DNA of 64,000 bases, taken from Cobetia amphilecti. GTDB taxonomy: Bacteria; Pseudomonadota; Gammaproteobacteria; Pseudomonadales; Halomonadaceae. Each line of letters starts with the position of its first letter. The first letter of the stretch is position 1. The stretch lies in NCBI RefSeq assembly GCF_030010415.1, contig NZ_JASCSA010000001.1; one strand, written 5' to 3'. The position numbers and the translations under genes are program-made. Below, piece after piece: positions 44,455 to 52,463 of this stretch. Below the pieces are notes generated by a model. It searched no databases. It was not told the origin of the DNA and saw only the letters and a list, made by a program, of their open reading frames with translations.

Positions 44455-45621
44455 TCAGTTGGCGGGTGTCAGCTTGAGCAGGTAGTAATGCTTGTCACTG
44501 CCGTCCACGCCCTGATTGAGTGCCGGATGGGCATTCAACTGGTTGGTGGTGAGGTAGAGACTGCCATCCGGCGCGAAGGCGAAGCCATCCGGCCAGCGCA
44601 GACGCTCGTCATCCTGGGCGATCACCGACATGCCCTCCGGCGATGAGAAGGTCAGTGCGTTGTGCTCCGCGTCACCGGCGATGATGCCGCCGCGGCGGCC
44701 ATCGAAGATGAAGCCATCATTGGGGCGCTTGGGGGCGTAAGGCGTGATGGCGCGAGCCAGTTCCGCCTCAGTGGCAGTGTCATCGGCCAGCTCAGCCGCC
44801 GGCAGGCGATAGATCTCACTGCCGTTCACGCCCCCGAAATAGACGACGTCATCTGCCGGATCGAAGGCGATGGCGTTCAAGCCCAGGTACCAGGGCTTCG
44901 GCTCACCATTCTTGTCGCCCTTGGCCGCCATCAGATGGCCATTGATGACCATGTCGTGTTCCACCGGCATCAGCCTTTCATCGCTCTGCAGCACACGACG
45001 CGTCTTGCCGCTGGCGATATCCACCACCACGAAAGCCGGTTTCATGCTGGAGGCCGGCGCGGTAAAGGTCATGTCAGCGATATAGATCTTGCCGCGCTGC
45101 TCATCGATGACGAAATCCTGCAGGAAGGAGATCGGCAGCACGCTGTCACCGGCAAGCGAAATCACCTTCTTGAGCGAATCACTGCGGGTATCCCAGCCCA
45201 CCAGCTTGGGCGCACTGTCCTGACTGCCCATGTCGAGCATCCACACCACGCCCTGACTGTCGGAGTGCACGCCGATGATCGAGGCGATGCCGACCTCGCC
45301 CTTTTCCGGGCCATCGGCCCAGTCCAGGTTCGGGAACGGCACACGCTTGCCGTCCTGGGTGATCTCGACCACGCGCAGCGCCGGTGCATCGAGTGGCTGC
45401 TGAGACATGATCAAGCGGCCATCCGGCGTGAAGGTGATGTTGCCGGGGCGGGTGTCCGAATATTCGGCGACGGTGGTCAGCGTGCCGTCGCGCAGGGAGG
45501 CGGCTTTCGCATTCTGAGGGTTAACAGCCGAGCTGTCAGCGGCCGCCTGCGCGGCGCCGGCGACAGTGGCAACGCCCAGCGAGGCGATGAGAATGGCAGT
45601 CTTGAGGCGAGAAAATGGCAT
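44455..45621 (-). CDS. Secreted MRJP/yellow-family (L-dopachrome-tautomerase-related) protein
   Basis: 388-aa exported beta-propeller-type protein. A signal peptide runs to about residue 25 (AQA-AAD). Family motifs include GNITFTPDGRLIMSQ, ADGPEKGEVGIASIIGVHSD, YIADMTF and WPDGFAFAPDGSLYLTTNQLN. Bacterial members are uncharacterised; the name comes from insect major royal jelly and yellow proteins. AAGGAGCCCCC precedes the ATG at 45621. The heptamer repeat lies directly after its stop. It is alone on the minus strand. Confidence 0.88.
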   Translation of the reverse strand: MPFSRLKTAILIASLGVATVAGAAQAAADSSAVNPQNAKAASLRDGTLTTVAEYSDTRPGNITFTPDGRLIMSQQPLDAPALRVVEITQDGKRVPFPNLDWADGPEKGEVGIASIIGVHSDSQGVVWMLDMGSQDSAPKLVGWDTRSDSLKKVISLAGDSVLPISFLQDFVIDEQRGKIYIADMTFTAPASSMKPAFVVVDIASGKTRRVLQSDERLMPVEHDMVINGHLMAAKGDKNGEPKPWYLGLNAIAFDPADDVVYFGGVNGSEIYRLPAAELADDTATEAELARAITPYAPKRPNDGFIFDGRRGGIIAGDAEHNALTFSSPEGMSVIAQDDERLRWPDGFAFAPDGSLYLTTNQLNAHPALNQGVDGSDKHYYLLKLTPAN

Positions 45622-45745
45622 GGGGGCTCCTTGCCCGCCGGTTGGCGCTGTGCGCAAGCCCGGCAGGGTCGATGATGATGAGATGAAGAGACTGGGCGGT
45701 GACGTGGCCATCGCCCGGGGTTAGTCGAGATTCAGGTGAGAAGAC

Positions 45746-45801
45746 TCAGGTGCAATAAATCAGGTGCGATAAATCAGATGCGATAAATCAGGTGCGACGC
45801 A
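45746..45801. repeat. 14-bp tandem repeat, four copies
   Basis: Units of the TCAGGTGCGATAAA type at 45746, 45760, 45774 and 45788 abut the stop of the OpuAC-like gene (45802). Confidence 0.9.
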
Positions 45802-46530
45802 TCAGGCGCGGCGACGCAGGTCGTCTTCCAGTTCGCTCAAGCGAGGATTGCCGATGTAGAGCTGAGAGAGGTCCTTGAGGGCCGCGGCGCCGATGCGCAG
45901 GCGAGCCTCCTTGCGCACCACCAGCGTGGCGTCATCCTGGGTGCCCAGAAGCCCCTTGGGCTCCTTGAGGGCGCGAATCCGGTAGCGGTGATGCAGGAAC
46001 TGCGGATGCCACAGCGGCACCACGACCCAACGTCCCTGCGCCACCGCCGCTTCGTAACGATCGAAGCAGTCCGCCTCGCTGCCGGTGCGGAAGACATACC
46101 CGGCGGCGTCCAGACCATATTGCTTGATCATCTCGGCCGAGAAGCGACTGATGCCGGCCCCCGGATTGATGCCCTGGATGATCAGCTCCATCTTGCTGAG
46201 CGCCGGTTCGAGCAGCAGGTCCGTGACGCTTGCCACCGCACTTTGTGGCACGTAATCCGGCACTCCCCAGATGCAATACGGCTCATAGATGACGGCGATC
46301 TTGTCGACGTCCTCCAGCATGGGGGCCAGGTAGGCCTCATGACTCGACGGCAACCAGGCGGAGGCCAGAATGTCGACCTCCCCTCGCCCCAGCATCGCGA
46401 AGGCCTCTTCGTGGGGAGCAGAGGCGAAGGTCACCTCATGACCGTGGCTCTCCAGAACACGCGCCACTTCCCGAGCACTGGCCTCATGGAAGGACAACGC
46501 GATATGGCCGATACGGATGGGGTCTGTCAT
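45802..46530 (-). CDS. OpuAC-type glycine-betaine-binding domain protein lacking a signal peptide
   Basis: 242-aa protein with the substrate-binding fold of glycine betaine/proline ABC receptors: FHEASAREVARVLESHGHEV, MLGRGEVDILASAWLPSSHE and YEPYCIWGVPDY. The N-terminus (MTDPIRIGHIAL) begins directly with the first beta-strand and has no signal peptide or lipobox, so it should stay in the cytoplasm. There is no ATP-binding or permease gene nearby. GAGGCAGTC precedes the ATG. It may be a sensor or a stand-alone binding protein; the ligand is not known. Confidence 0.8.
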   Translation of the reverse strand: MTDPIRIGHIALSFHEASAREVARVLESHGHEVTFASAPHEEAFAMLGRGEVDILASAWLPSSHEAYLAPMLEDVDKIAVIYEPYCIWGVPDYVPQSAVASVTDLLLEPALSKMELIIQGINPGAGISRFSAEMIKQYGLDAAGYVFRTGSEADCFDRYEAAVAQGRWVVVPLWHPQFLHHRYRIRALKEPKGLLGTQDDATLVVRKEARLRIGAAALKDLSQLYIGNPRLSELEDDLRRRA

Positions 46531-46628
46531 GACTGCCTCGAGTGGGTTGTTGAAGGATAAAGAAAGCGAGCAGGCCTACATGGACGCAGTGGTAAGCCAG
46601 GGCCCATATCCAGGGCCCAGGCCCGCCC

Positions 46629-46919
46629 TCAGTCGAAGGCGGTCATTTCATGCAGGGTGAATTCGCTGACCGCGCCTTCGGTCGCTGCCACATACTCTTC
46701 CAGGTGCGGGGCCTGCATGTGCTGCTGCCAGAGTTCCCGCGAGGCCCAATTCTCATGAAAGGTGAAATGCGCCGGGTTATCGTTGTTCTGGTGCAGGGTG
46801 TAGCCATGGCAGCCTTCCTCGGCACGGGTGATCGGCACCAGTGCCAGAAGCGCTGCCTTGACCTGCTCGATCTGGTCCGGCTTGGCATGGATATTGGCGA
46901 TGATGGTCAGCTGGGTCAT
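46629..46919 (-). CDS. Antibiotic-biosynthesis-monooxygenase-domain protein (putative quinol monooxygenase)
   Basis: 96-aa ABM-fold protein. TIIANIHAKPDQIEQVKAALLALV, EGCHGYTLHQNNDNPAHFTFHENW and the closing FTLHE match small cofactor-free quinol monooxygenases. GGAGTGCCTTTC precedes the ATG at 46919. It is divergent from a LysR gene with a 122-bp gap. With the quinone oxidoreductase gene at 43056 it may handle quinones or enones. Confidence 0.88.
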   Translation of the reverse strand: MTQLTIIANIHAKPDQIEQVKAALLALVPITRAEEGCHGYTLHQNNDNPAHFTFHENWASRELWQQHMQAPHLEEYVAATEGAVSEFTLHEMTAFD

Positions 46920-46989
46920 GAAAGGCACTCCGTGGCGTGATCGGGAAGCTTGAGTTGCGCAAGCGATATGGTCATCCTAGCCACAAGCC

Positions 46990-47001
46990 TTATCCGTATA
47001 A
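46990..47001. promoter_or_regulatory. TTATCCGTATAA motif in ABM/LysR divergent region
   Basis: Near-palindromic TTATCCGTATAA contains the same heptamer as the pair at 44192-44207. Confidence 0.4.
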
Positions 47002-47041
47002 ACATCCACCTTACGCAAAGATAATTCGGAAAAACCGTACA

Positions 47042-47944
47042 ATGCTGCTGGATAATATCGCCCTGTTCCTGACCATCATCGAGAAAGGCAGCCTGACCGC
47101 CGCAGGACGCGAGACGGGGCTGTCGCCCACCACCGTGTCCGAGCGCCTCGCCGCGCTGGAAGCCCATTACGGGGTCGTGCTGCTCAATCGCACCACGCGC
47201 GCCATCAGCCTGACCGAAGAAGGCCGGACACTGATGGAGGAAGCCCGCGGCCTGCTCGACAGCGTCTCGGAACTGGAGACCCGCATCCGCCTGGGCGCCC
47301 AGACCCTCACCGGCCGCATTCGCGTCAGTGCGCCGAGCGACCTGGGCCGCAATGCCCTGTCACGCGCCATCACCGAATTCCAGCATCTGCACCCCACCAT
47401 CGAGATAGAACTGCTGCTGTCGGACAGCTACGTGGATATCGTCGGCCAGGGAATCGATCTTGCCCTGCGCTTCGGCACCATCATGGACAGCACGCTGCGC
47501 GTGCGGCATCTGGGCCAGAAACGCCGCCTGCTATGCGCCTCCCCCGCCTATCTGGCGCAGCATCCAGCACCGCTGACGCCAGTGGACCTCAAGCACCACA
47601 ACTGCCTGGTGATGCGCTTCGGCAAGAGCCTCGACAACGAGTGGCGCTTCGGCAGTCACAAGGTGCCGCAGATCGTCACCGTCAGTGGCAACCGGATCGC
47701 CAATGACGGCGAACTGGTGCGTCAGTGGTGCCTGGAAGGGTTGGGCATCGCCCTGAAATCGGAAGTCGACGTGAAGGAGGATCTGCGTGCGGGTCGCCTG
47801 ATCGAGCTGCTGCCGGAACATGCCGCGCCGCCCTCGCCGCTGCAGCTGCTGTTTCCGCCGGCGCGCGCCCAACCTCGTCGCGTGCAGGCATTTGCCCAGC
47901 ACCTGGTCGAGACCTTCAGCGAATCACTATCGCATCCGCAATAG
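47042..47944 (+). CDS. LysR-family regulator
   Basis: 300-aa LysR protein. The helix-turn-helix is at about residues 3-60 (FLTIIEKGSLTAAGRETGLSPTTVSERLAALE), and the effector domain begins near residue 85. ATG at 47042 fits the family; the ribosome site is weak. It is divergent from the ABM monooxygenase, which it probably controls; the shared TTATCCG heptamer suggests the oxidoreductase at 43056 is also a target. The closest look is to CrgA/AaeR-type regulators. Confidence 0.9.
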   Translation: MLLDNIALFLTIIEKGSLTAAGRETGLSPTTVSERLAALEAHYGVVLLNRTTRAISLTEEGRTLMEEARGLLDSVSELETRIRLGAQTLTGRIRVSAPSDLGRNALSRAITEFQHLHPTIEIELLLSDSYVDIVGQGIDLALRFGTIMDSTLRVRHLGQKRRLLCASPAYLAQHPAPLTPVDLKHHNCLVMRFGKSLDNEWRFGSHKVPQIVTVSGNRIANDGELVRQWCLEGLGIALKSEVDVKEDLRAGRLIELLPEHAAPPSPLQLLFPPARAQPRRVQAFAQHLVETFSESLSHPQ

Positions 47945-47955
47945 CCTGAAACGCA

Positions 47956-47990
47956 AAAGCCCCCGGCAACCAAAGGCTGCGGGGGGCTTT
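47956..47990 (+). terminator. Terminator after LysR
   Basis: AAAGCCCCC (47956-47964) and GGGGGCTTT (47982-47990) with an inner stem; 11 bp past the stop. Confidence 0.8.
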
Positions 47991-48035
47991 CATCATCCGG
48001 GACACTCAGCTGCCATCAGGCAGCGATGTCATGCC

Positions 48036-48413
48036 TCAGTGGCGCTCGTTCTTGAGCACGTCGGCGTAGTTCTTCTTCTGGTAACGAGACTGGGTATCGC
48101 TCGCCTTGTTGCTGGCACTGGACTTGGCTGACTTGGCCGCTTGGCTGGCGTGTGATGTCTTGGCCGATGCCTTGCTGCTTGCCGTGGCCTTGTGGGACTG
48201 GGCGGCAGACTTGGTGCTGTTCTTTGACTCGCTGTACTGGGACTTGGCGCTGTTCTTTGACTGAGTGTACTGGGACTTGGCGCTGTTCTTGGACTGGGAG
48301 TACTGAGTCTTGGCGCTGTCCTTGTGAGCCTCAAGCGTCGGATTGCCGGCCAGTGCCACGGAGGAACCGGCCATGCTGGCCACCATCAGTGCTGCGATCG
48401 TCAACTTGCGCAT
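48036..48413 (-). CDS. Secreted Ser/Lys/Ala-rich repeat protein
   Basis: 125-aa exported protein of no known family. The signal peptide ends at ALA-GN near residue 23. The mature part is about three-quarters Ser, Lys, Ala, Gln and Thr, with an 11-residue unit (QSKNSAKSQYT type) repeated three times between about residues 33 and 68, then degenerate KA/SK repeats. It is strongly basic. GAGG lies 9 bases before the ATG. It may be a cell-surface or DNA/phosphate-binding linker-like protein, but no function can be assigned. Confidence 0.72.
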   Translation of the reverse strand: MRKLTIAALMVASMAGSSVALAGNPTLEAHKDSAKTQYSQSKNSAKSQYTQSKNSAKSQYSESKNSTKSAAQSHKATASSKASAKTSHASQAAKSAKSSASNKASDTQSRYQKKNYADVLKNERH

Positions 48414-48866
48414 CGTGTCTACCTCGTCATCTTGCATGAATACCGGGTCCTGGAGGGCGTCCCTCGAGGTTTGTCATGAGCAGACACTAACGTGTTGATA
48501 TTCAAGCTCGCAATTGTCGATCCCTGACATGACGATTTCTTTCACCCTATCCGAAAGTTGTAGCCATCCCGAGACGAGCGTGTCTCATCTGACACCTGTC
48601 CCACCCTCATCCGCCGCATGGTTTCACCCTGCGCCGCACTCTCCCAAAGCGGCAAAAATTCATCAGTGAATGATTGTCTTCATTTCATGGGCTCTAACGC
48701 CGGCTGGTGCGTCGATCAGGCTTGACCCAGCGCCAGAAAAACATTGTTATTTACTTGAGAAGAAAATTAAGTCACTGACAGGAAATAACCGAGCCACAGC
48801 CACGTCAGTGAATGAAATTCTTCACATCACAACAACAATGCCTCTCTGCCGACATCGGAGCCCAGA
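48414..48866. promoter_or_regulatory. Upstream region of the purU-folD-sox/mgd operon
   Basis: 453 bp without a gene. An 11-bp direct repeat TCAGTGAATGA occurs at 48663-48673 and 48805-48815. An 8-bp inverted repeat (48772-48779 and 48804-48811) overlaps the second copy. These are candidate regulator sites for the purU operon. Confidence 0.5.
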
Positions 48867-49745
48867 ATGCCTCACGCGACCTGCACCTCAGACGATCACT
48901 TCATTCTCACCATTAGCTGCCCGGCGACGTCCGGCATCGTGGCAGCCATCACCACCTTCCTGACCACCCATGAGTGCTACATCAGTGAGCTGGCGCAATA
49001 CGATGATGAGGACAAGGGGCAGTTCTTCTTCCGCGCCCGCTTCCGCTTCAATGAAGGCGTCGAAGGCGATATCGCCCAGATGCGTCAGGCCTTCGAGGAC
49101 GTGGCGGCTCCCTTCGAGATGCAATGGCAGATCCACGGTGGCCAGGACAAGATGCCGGTGCTGATCATGGTCTCCAAGTTCGATCACTGCCTGGACGACC
49201 TGCTCTATCACTACCGCAAGGGTGAGCTGGACATGCGGATCACCGCGGTGGTCTCCAATCACCTCGACCTGCGCCCGATGGTCGAGCGCGAAGGCATCCG
49301 CTTCGTCTACCTGCCGATCACCAAGGACACCAAGGCGCGCCAGGAAGCGGCTCTGATGGACATCGTCGACGAGACCGGCACTCAGCTGGTGGTGCTGGCG
49401 CGCTACATGCAGATTCTCTCCGATGAGCTGTGCCAGAAGCTGGCCGGGCGTGCCATCAACATCCACCACTCCTTCCTGCCGGGCTTCAAGGGCGCCAAGC
49501 CCTATCACCAGGCCCACGCCCGCGGGGTCAAGCTGATCGGGGCCACCGCTCACTATGTCACCGCGGATCTCGACGAAGGGCCGATCATCGATCAGGCCGT
49601 ACAGCGGGTCGAACACAACTTCGCCCCGGAAGATCTGGTCGCAGCGGGCCGCAATACCGAGACTCAGGCACTGACCAATGCCGTGCGCTATCACATCGAA
49701 CACCGCGTCTTCCTCGCCAATGATCGCACCGTGATCTTCAAGTAA
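48867..49745 (+). CDS. purU: Formyltetrahydrofolate deformylase
   Basis: 292-aa enzyme that hydrolyses 10-formyl-THF to formate and THF. An N-terminal ACT domain (residues 10-85) precedes a formyltransferase-like catalytic domain with the Asn-His-Asp active site in INIHHSFLPGFKGAKPYHQA and ATAHYVTADLDEGPIIDQ. GGAG lies 7 bases before the ATG. It is first in the operon with folD and the four-subunit flavoenzyme, where it would release the demethylation-derived C1 unit as formate. Its stop lies inside a 12-bp tandem repeat. Confidence 0.95.
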   Translation: MPHATCTSDDHFILTISCPATSGIVAAITTFLTTHECYISELAQYDDEDKGQFFFRARFRFNEGVEGDIAQMRQAFEDVAAPFEMQWQIHGGQDKMPVLIMVSKFDHCLDDLLYHYRKGELDMRITAVVSNHLDLRPMVEREGIRFVYLPITKDTKARQEAALMDIVDETGTQLVVLARYMQILSDELCQKLAGRAINIHHSFLPGFKGAKPYHQAHARGVKLIGATAHYVTADLDEGPIIDQAVQRVEHNFAPEDLVAAGRNTETQALTNAVRYHIEHRVFLANDRTVIFK

Positions 49746-49781
49746 GTCTTCAAGTAAGGCGTCAAATAAGTCTTCAAGACA
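49734..49781. repeat. 12-bp in-frame tandem repeat with three serial TAA stops
   Basis: Four units of the GTCTTCAAGTAA type start at 49734, 49746, 49758 and 49770. The first is the C-terminus of PurU, and TAA recurs in frame at 49743, 49755 and 49767. Confidence 0.9.
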
Positions 49782-49828
49782 GACCACGCGTGAATCATCG
49801 GCCGTCATCCAAGGGAGGAAGCGCAGTC

Positions 49829-50776
49829 ATGAATACCCAAGCGACACCCACCGCGAGCGCGGACGAGACACTCGCCCAGCCCACCGCCGCCGTGATCGAT
49901 GGCAAGGCCGCCTCGGCGCGACTGCTCAAGGAAGTCACGGCAGAGGTCGCAAGCCTCGCGCAACAGGGCGTGATACCGGGACTTGCCGTCGTACTGGTCG
50001 GCGAAGACCCGGCAAGTCAGGTGTATGTGCGCAACAAGCTCAAGCGCACCGTCGAGTGTGGCATGCAGTCCTTCGAGCACGTGCTGCCCAGCGAGACCCG
50101 CGAAGCCGAGCTGCTGGCCCTCGTCGCCAGACTCAACGCAGACCCCGAGGTGCATGGCATCCTCGTCCAGCTGCCGCTGCCGACGCATATCCAGGAAGAC
50201 GCGGTGCTGGAGGCCATCGACCCCGCCAAGGACGTCGACGGCTTCCATCGCATGAACGTCGGGGCGCTGGTGCAGGGCGCCGATGCCCTGGCGCCCTGCA
50301 CGCCCACCGGCTGCATGCGCCTGTTGCGCGACACCTTTGCCGAGCGCGGCGGTGACCTTTCCGGGCTGCACGCGGTGATCATCGGCCGCTCCAACATCGT
50401 CGGCAAGCCGATGGCCAGTCTGCTGCTGGCCGCCAACTGCAGCGTCACCCAGCTGCACTCGCGCAGCCAGAATCCCGCCGAACTCTGTCGCCAGGCCGAT
50501 ATCGTGGTGGCCGCGGTCGGGCGCCCGAACATGATCAGCGCCGACTGGATCAAGCCCGGCGCCGTGGTCATCGATGTGGGCATCAACCGCATCGCGCAGT
50601 CCGCCGAGCAAAGCCCCACCGGCAAGGCACGCACCCGCCTGGTCGGGGACGTGGACTTCGCTGCGGTCAGCAAGATCGCCGGCGCCATCACGCCTGTCCC
50701 GGGGGGCGTCGGCCCGATGACCATCGCCTGCCTGCTCGCCAACACCCTGACTGCCGCGCGTCGCCAGTCGGCCTGA
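49829..50776 (+). CDS. folD: Methylenetetrahydrofolate dehydrogenase/methenyltetrahydrofolate cyclohydrolase
   Basis: 315-aa bifunctional enzyme converting 5,10-methylene-THF to 10-formyl-THF with NADP. PGLAVVLVGEDPASQVYVRNK holds the catalytic Lys region, ILVQLPLP and VDGFHRMN follow, and the nucleotide site is VIIGRSNIVGKPMASLL; PVPGGVGPMTIACLL ends the protein. GGAGG precedes the ATG at 49829. Relatives start near residue 12 here, so the N-terminus has a short extension. Its placement in a demethylase operon suggests a catabolic copy. Confidence 0.95.
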   Translation: MNTQATPTASADETLAQPTAAVIDGKAASARLLKEVTAEVASLAQQGVIPGLAVVLVGEDPASQVYVRNKLKRTVECGMQSFEHVLPSETREAELLALVARLNADPEVHGILVQLPLPTHIQEDAVLEAIDPAKDVDGFHRMNVGALVQGADALAPCTPTGCMRLLRDTFAERGGDLSGLHAVIIGRSNIVGKPMASLLLAANCSVTQLHSRSQNPAELCRQADIVVAAVGRPNMISADWIKPGAVVIDVGINRIAQSAEQSPTGKARTRLVGDVDFAAVSKIAGAITPVPGGVGPMTIACLLANTLTAARRQSA

Positions 50777-50814
50777 ACCACTAGAGGTACGTTTGCGCGT
50801 ACCGGGAGTCACCG

Positions 50815-52056
50815 ATGCCCTTTTCCCTGCTCAAGTACGGCCTGTCCTCCGAGTATCCGGCCGAAGTCGACCTCCCCCCGCCCACGGAGCTGAAGTCCCG
50901 CTACGACGTGGTCATTATCGGCGGCGGCGGGCACGGCCTGGCCACCGCCTACTATCTGGCCAAGTATCACGGCATCACCAAGATCGCCGTGCTGGAAAAG
51001 GCCTACCTGGGCAGTGGCAACACCGCGCGCAACACCGCGGTGATTCGCTCCAACTACCTGACGCCGGAAGGCGTGCGCTTCTACAGCGAATCGGTGCGCA
51101 TGTTCCAGGGACTGTCCAACGAGTTCGACTACAACATCATGTACTCGGAACGCGGCCAGCTGACCCTCGCGCACACCGATTCCACCGTGCGTGCCTTCCG
51201 CCAGCGCGCCGAGGTCAACACCCACTTCGGCGGGCGCACCGAGATGCTGGATCGCCAGCAGATCCGCGAGCTGGTACCGACCCTGAATCTGGACCCCGGC
51301 CACCTGCCGGTCATGGCGGGCCTGTGGCACATCGATGGCGCCACCGCGCGGCATGATGCGGTCGCCTGGGGATACGCCAAGGAAGCCGCCAAGCGCGGCG
51401 TCGAGATCCACCAGCTTACCGAGGTGCAGGACCTCGTGGTCGAAGGCGGCAAGATCCGCGCCGTGAAGACCAATCGCGGCACCGTGCAGTGCGGCTGCGT
51501 GGTGCAGGCGGTGGCCGGGCACAGCTCGGTACTCGCCAGCAAGGCCGGCTTCACCATGCCCATCATCAGCTACCCGCTGCAGGCGATGGTCACCCAGCCG
51601 TTCAAGCCGTTCCTCGATCCGCTCGTCAGCTCCTCGGCCCTGCACTGCTACGTGCAGCAGACCAGCCGTGGCGAGGTGGTGTTCGGCGGTGGCTCCGACC
51701 CCTACCCGCTCTACAACACCCGCTCGACGCTGGACCTCAAGGAAAGCCTGATCGTCGCGGCGCTGGAGATGTTCCCCTTCCTGTCCCAGGCCCGCCTGAT
51801 GCGCCAATGGGCGGGCACGACCGACATGACGCCAGACTACAGCCCGATCATGGGCGAGAGCCCCGTCGAGAATTACTACCTGGATGCCGGCTGGGGCACC
51901 TGGGGCTTCAAGGCGACGCCGATCTGCGGCAAGACCATGGCAGAGCTGGTCGCCTCCGGCGGCAAGACTCCGGATTTGATTGCCCCCTTCGCGCTGGAAC
52001 GCTTCGCGCGCTTCCGTCAGGTCAACGAGATGGGCGCGACTGCCGCCAGCCACTGA
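50815..52056 (+). CDS. Sarcosine oxidase beta-type subunit (SoxB/MgdA-like)
   Basis: 413-aa FAD/FMN subunit of a heterotetrameric sarcosine oxidase or N-methylglutamate dehydrogenase. The FAD site is VVIIGGGGHGLATAYYL (about residues 30-46), then GSGNTARNTAVIRSNYL. The C-terminal part, YYLDAGWGTWGFKATPICGK, is typical. It oxidises the N-methyl group and passes the C1 unit to THF. Given the mgs and dmm genes a few kb away, N-methylglutamate is the preferred substrate; sarcosine from betaine catabolism is the alternative. Confidence 0.92.
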   Translation: MPFSLLKYGLSSEYPAEVDLPPPTELKSRYDVVIIGGGGHGLATAYYLAKYHGITKIAVLEKAYLGSGNTARNTAVIRSNYLTPEGVRFYSESVRMFQGLSNEFDYNIMYSERGQLTLAHTDSTVRAFRQRAEVNTHFGGRTEMLDRQQIRELVPTLNLDPGHLPVMAGLWHIDGATARHDAVAWGYAKEAAKRGVEIHQLTEVQDLVVEGGKIRAVKTNRGTVQCGCVVQAVAGHSSVLASKAGFTMPIISYPLQAMVTQPFKPFLDPLVSSSALHCYVQQTSRGEVVFGGGSDPYPLYNTRSTLDLKESLIVAALEMFPFLSQARLMRQWAGTTDMTPDYSPIMGESPVENYYLDAGWGTWGFKATPICGKTMAELVASGGKTPDLIAPFALERFARFRQVNEMGATAASH

Positions 52057-52151
52057 TGCCTCGCGATGGCTCGACCGACAAGGCTCGATGACTGTCCGGG
52101 AATGCGCACCCCACGGTGGATGTACAAGAACAACGGTCAAGGATTTCCGCG

Positions 52152-52463
52152 ATGAAGATCATGCCCTGCCCACTCAATGGGCCCCGAAATATCAGCGAAT
52201 TCGTGTATGGCGGCGAGCTTGCCGACATGCCAGACCCCGATACCTGCAGTGATCGCGAGTGGGCCGACTACGTCTTCTTCAGCGACAACACCGCCGGTGT
52301 CGTCACCGAATGGTGGATGCACGCGGCCTCCAGCTACTGGTTCCTCGCCGAGCGTCACACCGTGACCGACGAGATCCTGCGCACCTTCGACCCCTCCGAG
52401 CGCTTCACCCAGCGCGTGGAGTTCCCACTGCACACCACGGATAGCTCGGGAGAACGCGCATGA
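52152..52463 (+). CDS. Sarcosine oxidase delta-type subunit (SoxD-like)
   Basis: 103-aa zinc-binding small subunit. KIMPCPLNGPRNISEFVYGGE is the family start and ATEWWMH-type (VTEWWMHAASSYWFLAERHT) the core. AAGGA precedes the ATG at 52152. Only a few Cys residues remain compared with the four-Cys zinc site of some relatives (one clear Cys pair is not complete), so zinc binding is uncertain. Its stop overlaps the alpha-subunit ATG by 4 bp. Confidence 0.92.
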   Translation: MKIMPCPLNGPRNISEFVYGGELADMPDPDTCSDREWADYVFFSDNTAGVVTEWWMHAASSYWFLAERHTVTDEILRTFDPSERFTQRVEFPLHTTDSSGERA

